The notes under the pieces are model-generated. The model searched no databases and was not told where the DNA came from. It saw only the letters and a program-made list of their open reading frames with translations. A DNA stretch of 64,000 nucleotides from Branchinecta lynchi (Eukaryota > Arthropoda > Branchiopoda > Anostraca > Branchinectidae), in NCBI GenBank assembly GCA_023053575.1, contig JAKZAP010000012.1:9362230-9426229 (forward strand), read 5' to 3'. The translations under genes and the position numbers were made by a program. Below, piece after piece: positions 23,051-33,983 of this stretch; positions within the stretch are counted from its first letter, which is position 1, and every line of letters begins with the position of its first letter.

Positions 23051-23378
23051 TTATTTTTTTTGCTGTTAATACTCAATTTGACAATCGGAGTCATAAAAAA
23101 CGCAAAATCAACACAAATCAGGTACAGCAAGACTTGTAATTCCGTAAAAAAAAAATATAGTATTTTGAAAATGTACCACTACCTTAAGACAGGACTTTAA
23201 TTTAGCACTTAGAAGATTTGGTTAGCTGCAAGGTTTTTACATCACTGGCTTTTGGGACGGAAGGGACCTCGTAATGCTAACACGTCAGGACTTGTCAATC
23301 TGCTTCATCTCCTGCAACTCTCAATCCACAACTTTTCCTCCACTTTACACAAGCTGATGTCTGCAAGCTTAAGATGGA

Positions 23379-23606
23379 CTATTCTTTTTTTCCCCGTATT
23401 CCCATCTGTGAAAATCCACTTTTCACTGGAGGTGGTGCCAACTTAGAGGCGAGTTGCACGAAAGGCTCATTGAGTGAAGCAGAATCAAACACGGAGAGTT
23501 CATAACATTTTGTTTTCTCACGGGCCGCCCAGGCTGTCACTTGACTGTAGTCGACTTGTCGTTCTTCAACGAGGTCAAGCTTGGTCCCAATGATGATGAC
23601 AGGGGC
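23379..23606 (-). CDS. NKIRAS: NKIRAS coding exon 3 (residues 114-188)
   Basis: The acceptor is CCTCTAG. It reads APVIIIGTKLDLVEERQVDY, then ELSVFDSASLNEPFVQLASK and a short basic tail to TAG. A poly-G MITE begins only 80 bp upstream in the intron. Confidence 0.93.
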   Translation of the reverse strand, partial: APVIIIGTKLDLVEERQVDYSQVTAWAAREKTKCYELSVFDSASLNEPFVQLASKLAPPPVKSGFSQMGIRGKKE

Positions 23607-26600
23607 CTAGAGGGCGAAAAGGCAAGGTCAACCACAGCAAGTGACACTGCAAATTTTTTACAATATAACAAAGTAGATCCTGCACCTAGATGTGTTACTG
23701 GCCAAAATGTTTGGGGCGGGGGGGGGGGGGGGGGGGGCAAGGTATTTACCGACTGCCTGGTCATTTTTACCGACTGTTTTTGCAGATAAAAACGACTATT
23801 AGTGAGAAAAAAACGACTGTTTTGACGAAAAATCGGCTGATTTTAAGAATAACTACTACTTTTTAAGAAAAAAATCGATTATTTCTACTAGAAACCGACA
23901 GTTTTAAAAAAGATCGACTGTTTCCAAGAAAAAAATTTACTGTTTTTGCGAGCGCCGACTCGGCTATTGTTTACCGACTGGCCGTCAACATTCGGGGGGG
24001 GGGGGGGGGGCACCCCCCCCCCCCCCCCCCGTTGTAACGCCCTTACCTGCACCAATAAAACTGAATCGAAGGCTTCATCACAGTGTTAAGAGGTTATAAG
24101 AGGTAAGACGTGCCATTCGCACCATAAACGCTGATTTTGTGCCAATCGCAGGGAATATCTAGCGTTTGGCATAGGCTATGTCTAATGCTGGTTAACTACG
24201 TCAAATGCAAAAAAAAAAATATGATCTAAGCAAAGTTGAGAAATCAACCAATCAGAATTCCTTTATAGTGAAGTAGGTCAGGGATACGGTACACAGGTAA
24301 CCAGCGTTAGGCATGGGAATATCCCTAGTGTTTGGCATACGCGATTCCAAAATCCGGGAATTGTGGTAGATTGAGATATGCTGGTTGTTTTACTGTCTGC
24401 TTTTGGCAAAGTTAGTTTAGTCTATTATGTAGGGAAAAGGGATGGTGAAGTATGTCACGGTCAGTCAGCCTTGTAAGGGGGGGGGGACGTAAGTCATTGG
24501 CTCATCAGTTCGAGTCGACCCTCTTTGCATGAACTGCATTCATACAGCATAGGCGGTTGTAGTAGCTCACACTTTCTAAGTGTCATTCCTTCAGGCAACA
24601 TCGGAAACTTTCCTGTTCTCAGAGACCGTGTAAAAAAAAAATAACAGCACATTTCAATTATATATATACCCTAACCATTTAAAGAGACATCCAAGAACTT
24701 GTATTTTATTTAGTGACTAGTTAAAGTTTAATCGAACAGATCTGAGTTACGACAGTGCAGACTGCAGTTACTCTTCACTTAAATAGGATCGCAGATCCAA
24801 TGAAAATGCTCTAATTCGTCGCTCTGCCATTCACATAGTCGAGTTTCATGGAATGGCCCGTTTGAGTTCACTCCTCACAAGTTTCCGGATTTCCCTTTCC
24901 TCCACTCCCCCACAGATGTTAGAATCCGAAAAACGAAATTTACCTTAGGTTTAGGTACGGCCCTTTACCATTATTCTGGCAAGTTTCAACGTTATTTGGA
25001 AGGGCCCGAACCGGCAAAACCCGGACTGACCGACGGATGGACAGAAACTGCTATAGCTATGTAGTACTTGGCTGAAGGGCAAGTGCTAGAAAAACAGCTA
25101 GGCTGTCGCAATAAGTTTGTTAGAGATTCATTAGCCTACTTGAATGAAAGAAGAGAGTTACGCATGCTTGACAAATTGCGCTCCGTAACGCAGAAACATA
25201 TAGTGGACGTTGACGAGCCGTCGGCAGATTTCAAGTTCAGGGCATTTCAAGTTTCTGAACTCTGTCCGAGTTTTGATGGTGTGGTCATTATCCGAATTGT
25301 GTGCAGTTGTCTCGCTTCTTGTCGATGTGAACTTTTTCTTTCGGATTTGCGGTGCTTGTAACCTATGCCTGAAATTTTATTATGAAATTCTTTTTGGGTT
25401 CACACGTAATAGTGGGCTTCTTCAGAAGGTTATCTTACAATGTGGAACTGAACAATTTTTTTTTAGCCCCTAAAATGCACAATTTTGTTGAATTCAATTC
25501 TCCGCGGCGGGTTGAACTTTGTCTTGTCGGGCCATCATGGCTCATTCCGAAGGTCACTACTAGAACCCAAGATGAAAACGTGAAACATCAAAAGAATTCA
25601 CTGTTTTCGAATCTGGCTTTTCAGTTAAACTTTAAGAAGTAATTTGGAAGTTGGTAACCATAGTCTCAAAGCTTGGGCAACTTACATCTTTTTTCTCTTT
25701 ATTCTTGTCAATGTCTCTCTTTAAAAAATCCACAATATTGAAAGATTCCTGACTGCTCACAGCATAAACTAATACAAAGCCATCCATCAATGATAGGAAG
25801 TGTCGAGGAACTTCTTGGCTTCGGCTGGTGAGTCCAGCAATGTCATAGAATCGAACCGACTCCTGGGTCCCTTTGTCTGTATTGATGACAACAGTGTAGG
25901 TGTCTTCAAATGTAGGAGGAAAAACCTGAAGAAAAAAATGCAAATGTATGCTATCACCTACTTCATACTCACACTTTCCTTTTCTACTGGGAAATATCTA
26001 CCTTGGTGTACTAGAAAATCTCAGAGAATATGTTGTTAGTTTATTACCATAATTTTAAGAGTTGCTGTTTGCGGTGCAAAACTGTTTTTACTGGGCTTGC
26101 AGCCAACAGAAAGGGTTAGGCCACTGCTGCAATGCTGGGGCAGAAAAATCATTGATCTATTAAGTAAGTAAGTAATTTATTTGTAACCCACTATTTTGAA
26201 AAAGTGGAGTAAATGAAAGAAAATAAATAAAACACTTAAACACACAGAAAAAGACACTTAATTATGAATCTCCCGCCTTGTGATATGAGGCGATTCCCTT
26301 CCTCTTTAGTATTTTAACTGTTCAAGCATTTTGAAAAAAACTTGTTCTCATGACAAAATGCACTGACAACACAATTTTGAATATTACGGCTGATTACAGG
26401 CCTGTTTTCACCTCCAGATTGTAGGCTACGGTCACAATTTTACATCAAACTTTGTCATTGATGTCTGTTTTTTTTTAATGCCCAGACCCACTACGGACAC
26501 ACCTTTTCGTAAATTAGTCTTGACCCGTTTTTAAGACCGTTTTTTAGACATTCCTCCTTCAACCAATTCATAAAATCTGGGATGGATAAATCCATCTCCC

Positions 26601-29386
26601 ATTTTTAATTTGTTATATACAACCAATGAGAGAGGAGCGTCCTAAAACGTTTCAAAAACCGGTCTTAAATAGGGTCTAGAAACCGAATTACAAACAGGTG
26701 TGTCCGTAGTGGTGCCTGGGCATAAGGAGTGGGGCTAACTGGATGGTAAGAGTAGGGTAAGAGTTGTATCCTAGACGTTTCTGCTACAGATCCAATAGAC
26801 GGTACAAATCTTATAGCACCATCTCTTAACAGGTGCGTTCGTTGCACTCCGGGCTGTCTCTGGTGTTTAGTCACTAGTGTCCGGTTCTTCTCTTTATAAC
26901 GCATTTTTTTGGTGCACCGGTGAGCAGGGGCGTCACTATGGGGGGGGGGGAGGGGGGGGACTCCCCCCCCCCCCCTAAAGGTCCTGAGAAAGTACTTTCG
27001 TCGGGCGAAGCCCGGCGAAAGTTCACTTGTTTGTCGGCGCGAAGCGCCGGCAAACACAGACAAAAAAAATATTTTGTATGCTTTTTATCAGGCATCGGTC
27101 GATTCGTCGGCACATCGGGTGTTTTTATATGCAAGAAATAAGATCCTGCAAACGTTTGTCGGGCAAAACACTGAAGAAATCGAATTCTGCATGCTTTTGT
27201 CGTGCCTCGGTATTCTCGTCGGCACATCGGGTTCTTTTTATACAGAAGGAATCCAGAAGAAATAAAAACAAATTAAGTTTTTGTCGGGCGTCGGTCGACT
27301 CGTCGGCACATCGGGTTCTTTATATACGCAAGAAATGAAATCCTGCAAACATTTGTCAGGCAAAGCACTGGAGAAATCGAATTCTGCAGGCTTTTGTCGT
27401 GCCTCGGTTCGTCGGCACATCGGGTTCTTTTTATACATAAGAAATCCAGAAGAAATATTTTTATATGCTTTTGTCGGGCGTCGGTCGACTAGTCGGCATA
27501 TCGGGTTCTACTTATATGTAAGAATCAAATTTTGCAAACTTTGTCGGGCGCACCCAGGAAGTTTAAGTTTCATTGGCACAAGGGGTTATTTTTACACGTA
27601 TGAATCAAGTTCTGTACAGTCTAGTCGAGCAAAACACAGAACAAATCAAATGCTCGATGGTTTTGTTGGCCGTCGGTATTCTCGTCGGCACATCGGTTCT
27701 TTAAAAAAAAAAAAAAAAAAAAAAAATCAAATTCTGTAACTTTTTATCGGGCGCATGCCGAAAGTTCAAGTCTCGTCGGTACATCGGCTTCTATATACGC
27801 GTAAAAAATAAAGTTCTTTACAATCTTGTCGGGCAAAATACACAAGAAATCGAATTCTGAATGCTTTTGTCAGGCGTCGGTGTTCTTGTCCGCACACCGG
27901 GTCTTTTATGCGTAAGAAATCAAATTCTGCAAACATTTGTCGGTCGCAGATTTTTCCGGAAAAATACAGATTAAAAAAAAAATTCGCCGGCGTTGCTTAG
28001 TTCAATTTGTTCTGGGTACAGTCGTTGGAAGCTTCACTTCTTAGCAAAAGTTGAAACGAAAAGCCAAATATGTGAAATTAAATACATGTATTTACATCAA
28101 AGGAACAATGTAAACTGATGCATTCAGTAAGTTTTACACGAAAGTTCGCCTGCGGCGCATTTTGTAGTATTCCCTATTTGGAAGAATGGTGTATCATTTA
28201 GTTTTCCTTTTAGGATAGACGTTCTTGGGGTTTGAAACACGTTAAAAGGCGGAAATTGTATGGTACTATAGCTGAATTTTCCGCAAACAAACAGATTAAA
28301 AAAATTCGCCTGCGCCGCTTGGTTTAACTTGCCTTGGTACAGTCGTTGGAAGCTTCGCTTTCCAGCGAAAGTTAATATGAAAAGCCGAATAGGTGAACTT
28401 TAAAATACGAAATTATATCAAAGGAATAACCTCAATTGATGCGTTGTTACAGTTAGTCCACACAAAATTTTGCCTGCGGCGCATTTTGTAGTATTCTTTA
28501 TTTAGAACAACAGTGTTTCATTTAGCTTAACATTTTAGGATTGAAATTCGCTGAAACACGTTAAAAGCTAGAACTTGTATGGTAGGTGTAGCTAAATTTT
28601 TCCGGAAAAAAGGTAGATTACAAAATTTTGCCTGCGCCGCTTAGTTTAACTTGTTCTTGGTACAGTCGTTGGAAGCTTCGCGTTTTAGCGAACGCTAAAA
28701 TGAAAAGCCAAATATGTGAACTTAAAATACAAAATTACATCAAAGGAATAATCTCAACTGATGCATTGCAGTTAGTTTTACCCCGATTCTATTCTGTGCT
28801 GGCGGGAAATGTACGCCATTGCCGCGAAGCGGCAACAGCGTGTTTTGTCGGCACATTTTTTTAGTCCGTCGCCACAAACCGGACATCCCCCCCCCCAAAG
28901 GTAAAAGGCTAGTGACGCCCCTGCCGGTGAGTTGATGAAAACTGGCTAACTTTTCGCCGAAGCCAGGCTCCCGAGCAGGTTCTGGTTAGTCCAAACCGGT
29001 GAGGTAAAACCAGACACCGGTTAGTTAAAAAATGGGTTATAAGACTGGTGAGTAGTCACCGGTGGATGCAAAAACGGCTTATAAGAAAAAACGGAGACCA
29101 CTGGTGAGAACTCCCACGACAAAGAACGCAGCTAATTTAGCCAGCACAACTGATCAGGAAATGCATGCCATTGTGAACTGGATCATCTGATGTAGACCTG
29201 ATGTCAGGCTCGCATGAGTAGGTGTCCTATCTACCTTGATCCTTACTTGTTATTTCTATTATTCCAAAAAATGTGTGTTGCAACTACCTTTTCCTTGGTT
29301 ACATTCTTGTACAAGATTTGCTCAAGGACAGCCGTTTTGCCAGCACCCTTGGAACCACAGACAAGGACTCTACTGCATTTCACCAT
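23379..29386 (-). CDS. NKIRAS: NKIRAS, NF-kappaB inhibitor-interacting Ras-like protein (complete, 3 coding exons)
   Basis: Coding exons 29386-29288, 25925-25686 and 23606-23379 join in phase 0/0 to a 188-residue kappaB-Ras protein (human about 191). P-loop GSKGAGKT is at residues 11-18; G3 is DIAGL (61-65), with Leu where classical Ras has the catalytic Gln; G4 is TKLD (121-124) where vertebrate family members have NKxD. FVLVYAVSSQESF and PRHF are family signatures. There is no CAAX prenylation box; it ends GIRGKKE. Known role: binds the PEST regions of IkappaB proteins and slows their degradation, and restrains Ral signalling. Whether it is orthologous to NKIRAS1 or 2 cannot be said. ATTAAA on the minus strand near 23200 is a possible polyadenylation signal. 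Confidence 0.93.
23687..24045. mobile_element. G/C-tract hAT MITE with perfect 8-bp duplication (NKIRAS intron 2)
   Basis: CCTGCACC flanks both sides (23679-23686, 24046-24053). Ends TAGATGTGTTACTGG and GTTGTAACGCCCTTA are degenerate inverted repeats. Inside the left end is a long G run, inside the right end G then C runs, and between them CGACTGTTTT..GAAAAATCG units. Confidence 0.85.
24165..24350. repeat. TAGCGTTTGGCATA repeat (also at 63235-63420, inverted)
   Basis: Both ends carry inverted TAGYGTTTGGCATA; the interior has AATCAACCAATCAGAATTCC, TTTATAGTGAAGTAGGTCAG and GGTAACCAGCGTTAGGCAT. The 63.2-kb copy has the same order reversed. Confidence 0.65.
24720..25640. repeat. Long-inverted-repeat element copy with a nested family-B fragment (NKIRAS intron 2)
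   Basis: The outer edges AAAGTTTAATCGAACAG and GGCTTTTCAGTTAAACTTT match the family. A 5' end of Helentron-like family B lies inside at about 24845-25095 (CAAGTTTCCGG, CCGGACTGACCGACGGATGG, GGGCAAGTGC). The right part shares GGTCACTACTAGAACCCAAG with 51700-51740. Confidence 0.5.
25686..25925 (-). CDS. NKIRAS: NKIRAS coding exon 2 (residues 34-113)
   Basis: The acceptor TTCTTCAG precedes GTTTTTCCTCC. It encodes switch I and II (PTFEDTYTV, FYDIAGLTSRSQEVPRHF) and ends EKKD at donor GTAAGT, phase 0. Confidence 0.94.
26825..29130 (+). repeat. ACCGGT element split by a hAT insertion (NKIRAS intron 1)
   Basis: 26825-26924 and 28932-29130 together match 19935-20205 in order. The break falls exactly at the 8-bp duplication of the 2-kb hAT element, so the ACCGGT element is the older insertion. 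Confidence 0.7.
26925..28923. mobile_element. 2.0-kb non-autonomous hAT element with internal tandem repeats
   Basis: The termini CAGGGGCGTCACTA and TAGTGACGCCCCTG are perfect 14-bp inverted repeats, and CCGGTGAG flanks both sides (26917-26924, 28924-28931), a perfect 8-bp duplication. G and C runs lie inside each end. 27080-27960 is a tandem array whose TCGTCGGCACATCGGGTTCT mark alternates at about 110 and 85 bp. 28000-28860 has three ~310-330 bp units marked CAGTCGTTGGAAGCTTC. There is no transposase. Confidence 0.88.
29288..29386 (-). CDS. NKIRAS: NKIRAS coding exon 1 (residues 1-33)
   Basis: It starts MVKCSRVLVCGSKGAGKTAV with the P-loop and ends TKEK at donor GTAGTT, phase 0. Confidence 0.93.
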
Positions 29387-30858
29387 CCTTGGTAGACTTT
29401 CTTGGTGAGTGAAGAATTTAAAGATATTTTATCCTGCCTGCTTCCCTTATCAAACGGTAGTCATCACAAACCATCTGGCTTTTATTTCCATGGCTCACAG
29501 CATTTCACGATATTCGAACTTCACGCCGATTTATTTTTAGAGCGCTAGAATTAGCGGACTCTAGCGGACTAGGAGGGAAGCTCCCTGATAAATCAGGGTC
29601 CGGGACCAGACCGGGACCAAACTTTTGTTCAGAACGGTCGAGGTCAAAAACTTTAAATACCAAATCGTTGGTGGAAGACTAGCGGGATATCTGTGACTTT
29701 GTGAAGTTTTCCTTCCATCTCTTTTCCTAACACAACGTTCAGCCGGAATCCAGAAAAAAAAACGAATTTTGGTTATTTTTATGATTGCTTGAACAAGCGG
29801 TTTAGAGTGTCAACTGTCGATGTTGGGGTTAGCAAACATGTTTAATCGATCGATCTGTTTTGTTTTCCTGAATGTTCAATACTATCTTCGGAATCCGACG
29901 AAAACTGGAAATTCGGTAGGCATCGTATTATTTCCTTATCGAGCATTGGTCTTTTGATCTTGAGATAAGACGACGTAGAAAGTCGATCTTCCTGCTTTTT
30001 CATTTGCCGAAAACGTGATTAGAGGATGTACTGAAGACTGAAAATCTATGTAATATCCGAAAGGCTGGACGTTGAAATCTGAAAAAATTCCCCCTTGATC
30101 TTGTTCCAAAAGATGCAAACCCGTCGCGTGTGTTTAGCATCCCCCTGCGCGGTTGTGAGAAACATGAAAAGACTTCCACCGGGATTTCTGCCCAACAAAA
30201 CCCTCGGAAGTTGTGAGGGGGAACCGGATCCGACTTGAAAAGCGACAAACTTATAAAATGTAAAAATCAGTCTAATGCAAGTAAGGTGGATACGATACAC
30301 ATTACATAGGAAATTCGAAATCTTGGAGATTGTAATGAATGTAAAGAGCAGGAACGGAAAACTTATCTACAACGGGTGATTTAACGGCAATTTGAAAAAA
30401 GGTTATATAGAAGTAGGAGAGCACCTACCACCACGAACAAATGGACACCCGAACTTCCGTCCCCCTATCTCTGTAATACGACCATGCGGAGTCAAGTAGA
30501 TTCCCGATGCCCTGTCCGATGCAAACGAGCTACACGTAACATCACAATTCGTTACCTCTACAAACAGTTACATGTCGCAGTAAAGCCCCTGAGAAGGAAT
30601 TTCGAAAGTAAAAGCCATTCGTTGTCTACCATTGTGAAGCGCTGCAGAGTGGGTCCCACAGGCTTGCTACAGTTTTTCCCCTGGTATGCGCAGCGGCAAA
30701 GAGGGAAGTACGGTATCAACTAGCTCAGCAAGTACCTCCAGATCCGCTCAGTTTTGTCGGCGTATCCATAGTCACTGCATGGGACCAAAGATTATTAAAA
30801 AAAGATTATTGGATTATTTGTTCTTGGCAACATTCAAGTCCTTCTTGCAAGCGTCCTG
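29387..30858. other. Region upstream of NKIRAS; no gene seen
   Basis: This should hold the NKIRAS promoter and any leader exon, but none could be placed. 30465-30620 is an inverse copy of the repeat at 22830-23050. The rest shows nothing recognisable. Confidence 0.4.
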
Positions 30859-33075
30859 TTTTTATGGCACTTGAGCTTACTCAAGTGCCATATAGCGACT
30901 GTAATTTCTGTCCGTCAGTCGGTCTGTCGGTCTGTCGGCCCCGGTTTTGCTAGTTCGGGCACTTCCAGAAAAGCTAGGACGATGAAACTTGGCAGGCATA
31001 TCAGGAACTGGACCAGATTAAATTAGAAATTGTCGCTTCCTCGATCCGACCATCTGGAGGGGAGTGGAGGGAGGGGGAATCCGGAAAAAATAGGAAAAAT
31101 GATATATTTTTAGCTTACGAACGGGTGATCGGATCTTAATGAAACTTGATATATGGAAGGACTTCGTGTCTCAGACCCTCCATTTTAAATCCAGACCGGA
31201 TCCGGTGACACTGGGGGGAGTTGGAGGGGGAAACCGGAAATCTTGGAAAACACTTAGAGTGGAGGGATCCGGATGAAACTTGGTGGAAAGTACAAGCAAA
31301 AGTCCTAGATACGTGACTGATATAACCGGAACGGAGCCGCTCACTTTGGGGGAGTTGGGGGGGGGGGGGAGAAGTCCGAATTTGTAGTGATCCCGCGAGT
31401 TCCATGCTTCCTGCTGTGCTGGGACGATGGAAATTGACAGGCATGTCTGGGACCCGACCAGATTAAATAGGAAATCGTCAATTCCCCGATTCGACAATCT
31501 GGGGGGGGGGGAGTGGAGGGAGGGTGAAGACAAAATTTGAGGTATTTTTAACTTGCGAACGAGTGATAGGATCTTGATGAAAATTGATATTTAGGATGAC
31601 CTCGTGTCTCAGACATCTCACTTTAAATCCGGGCCGGATCCGATGACACTGGGGGGAGTTGAAGGAGGGAACCGGAAATTTTGAGAAACACTTAAAGTGG
31701 AGGGATCGGGATGAAACTTGGTGGGAAAAACAAGCACAGGTCCTAGACACGTCATTGACATAACCGGACCGGATCAGGGCACTGTGGGGGAGTTGGGGTG
31801 GGGGTCCGGATTTCTAGCGATCCCGCGAGTTCGGCATACTTCCTGATCTCCTAGGGCGATGAAACTTGGCAGGTATGTCAGGGATCCGAACAGATTGACT
31901 TGAGAACAGCCGTTTCCCCGACCCGACCATCGTGGGGGGAGTGGGTGGATGGGGAGTCCGGAATCTAGTGGCGTGCATAACTTTTGAACGGGTGATCGGA
32001 TTTGAATGAAACTTGTCTGGTGAGCTATCGCCTCGGACGTTTCAGTGGACGTTCAGCATTAGGCCTAGATGAAATTGACCATGCCAGATGGTTTCTGGGC
32101 TCTGTGGGGGGAGTTGGAGGGGGTTTCCTGGAATTCCGGTAGTCGTGAGTTAGAATAGTTCCAGATGTAAGACGACAACGAAACTTTGCAGGCATATTAG
32201 CGACCCGAATTATCTTGACTTAAGAACCTGACACAACATACCCCCGGAAACTTCCGTTCCTAGATCCGAGCATTTTTTGGGGAGCAAGAGAAGAGAAATA
32301 TGAAAATTGACTTCTATAAATTGCGAACGAGTGGTCTGATTCGAGTGAAACATCATGGGTGATACGAATCGATGGTCTCGACATGTAAAACATGCGTTCG
32401 AGCCATATGCGACCACGATTAGGGGAATTGGGGGTGGGGGGACCTTTGACATGCACAAAAACCAAACGGATGGACCGAATGAGATACAAATTCGACAGTG
32501 CCGAGTTTATGCGGCCTAGATTTGTTATTTGGCGTCCGGGACGGATTCGGCCAAGGTAGGGGGGGGGGGGGTACTGGAAACTTGCAGATAGGCTATGCTC
32601 CAATTTCAGTCAAACTTGATGGACAGGAACAGGGAATTAAGAGATTGGGCCCGGACCGGCTCCGACAACGTTGGTGGGAGGGGGGGGGGGGGGGGTACCG
32701 GAACTTTCCAAAAATGCTCAGATTCGAGTGAAACTTGATAGATGGTATAAACGAAGAAGCTTTAGGTGGTCGATTTTTTTTTATTCCGAACCAGATTCGG
32801 CCACGGTACGTGGAGATAGAGTGAGTACCGGAAATCGTGTAGCACGTCTAAGGATCAAACAAATGGATTAATTGGGATGAAAGTTTGAACAGTCATGTGC
32901 ATTTGCTACAGACAATCGAGACGATGCCGGAACTGCTCAGAAATGAGTGAAACTAAATATCCTATTTCTATTTCCGAATCGCATTTTTGGATGGCGGGTT
33001 TATTTTGTGACGTTCTCATCTACTTTCTTGTACAGCCTACTCGTACAAGTGCCATATGAGCTCGTAGCTCTTGTT
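30859..33075 (+). mobile_element. Helentron-like non-autonomous element, family B, full-length copy
   Basis: It starts TTTTTATGGCACTTGAG, forming a hairpin with CTCAAGTGCC, then a GTCTGTCGGTCTGTCGG microsatellite. The core is long imperfect tandem units: GATGAAACTTGGCAGGCAT, ATCCGACCATC, G runs with GGGGGAGTTGG, and GGAGGGATCGGGATGAAACT. It ends CAAGTGCCATATGAGCT, hairpin GAGCT-CGT-AGCTC, then TTGTT. CAAGTGCCATA near the 3' end is the inverse of TATGGCACTTG at the 5' end. Confidence 0.75.
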
Positions 33076-33533
33076 TTTTCAAGGATTACCACTCCTTCTC
33101 AATAAGCTTAGATACGCTACTGCGTAAACTCCTTAGATTTCTTTTATGGCTAATGATTTAGGCCGAGTGCGGTGCGGATTCGTGGAAATCTGGACGTCCT
33201 TACCGTTGTAAGTGATCTGACCTGGACTTCAGTCTGTTCTAAAGCTTATTTCGCAGTATATTCTTCCAGCTTTCTCACTCACGTGTTGCTATCCGTTATT
33301 TGTGTTCATCTCAGGATTTCGGGGATTCTGTTGTCGTTGGATAATCCCTGAATTATCGTCTTGTTTTTCTCCACAACTAAAAGTAGGGCAATTTTAACCA
33401 AGGCTCGTCCGCTAGGGGCTTTGATTTTATGCCTTCAGTAATAAATTCCGTTAGGTCCTGGGATCTTAATCTTAGTACTCTCGGTTCAAGGAGAATTGGT
33501 CACTATTTCCTCAGTAACAAATGTTTTTTTTTT

Positions 33534-33983
33534 TAAGTTTAACGAAAAGGGCTGGGATACAATCTAGTTACCCATCCCTTATTCACTTAAATTAGCTTGA
33601 AGAGCCGCTGAAAGTGCGTTACTTCGTTGTTCCGCTATTTACGAATAATCGATTTTCAAATAGTGGAATTTCCGTGTGATTTGTGGTACCTCTACGCGCT
33701 TGTATTTTGTTGTACGCCTTACGAGAAAGATTTATGTGTTTTTTCTGTTCCGGCACTAAGCAATCTTCACCAAACTCACCACTGCCCACTGCAAAGCCGC
33801 GTTTGTGTTTCGATCAAAATTTCCAGTACAATTTACGTTGTGGGGACGGCCGCGCATATTCTGAACGTCATAACTAGAGCAGATAGTGGAAAAAAAAAAT
33901 TCCCTTTGCAGAATCCAAATAATTCAGTATATTTAACTAAATGACACACAAATTAGTTGGCTTTTCAGTTAAATTTTAAAGGC
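33534..33983. repeat. Long-inverted-repeat element copy
   Basis: The left arm (AAGTTTAACGAAAAGGGCTG ... CGAATAATCGATTTTCAAAT) is the inverse of the right arm at 51940-52075. The right edge is GGCTTTTCAGTTAAATTTT. Confidence 0.6.

Noticed and set aside
27027..27739. Repeated open frames with SSAHRVL / GTSGS motifs
   Set aside because: They come from the tandem array inside the hAT element and have no start, domain or conservation sign.
27108..27960. CRISPR-like array of repeated 20-mers
   Set aside because: Repeats and 'spacers' are both part of a degenerate tandem array in a transposon, spacing is irregular, and the context is a eukaryotic nuclear genome.
31136..32731. Pro/Gly-rich frames within family B
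   Set aside because: They are produced by G and C runs in the tandem core; they change frame between units and are on both strands.
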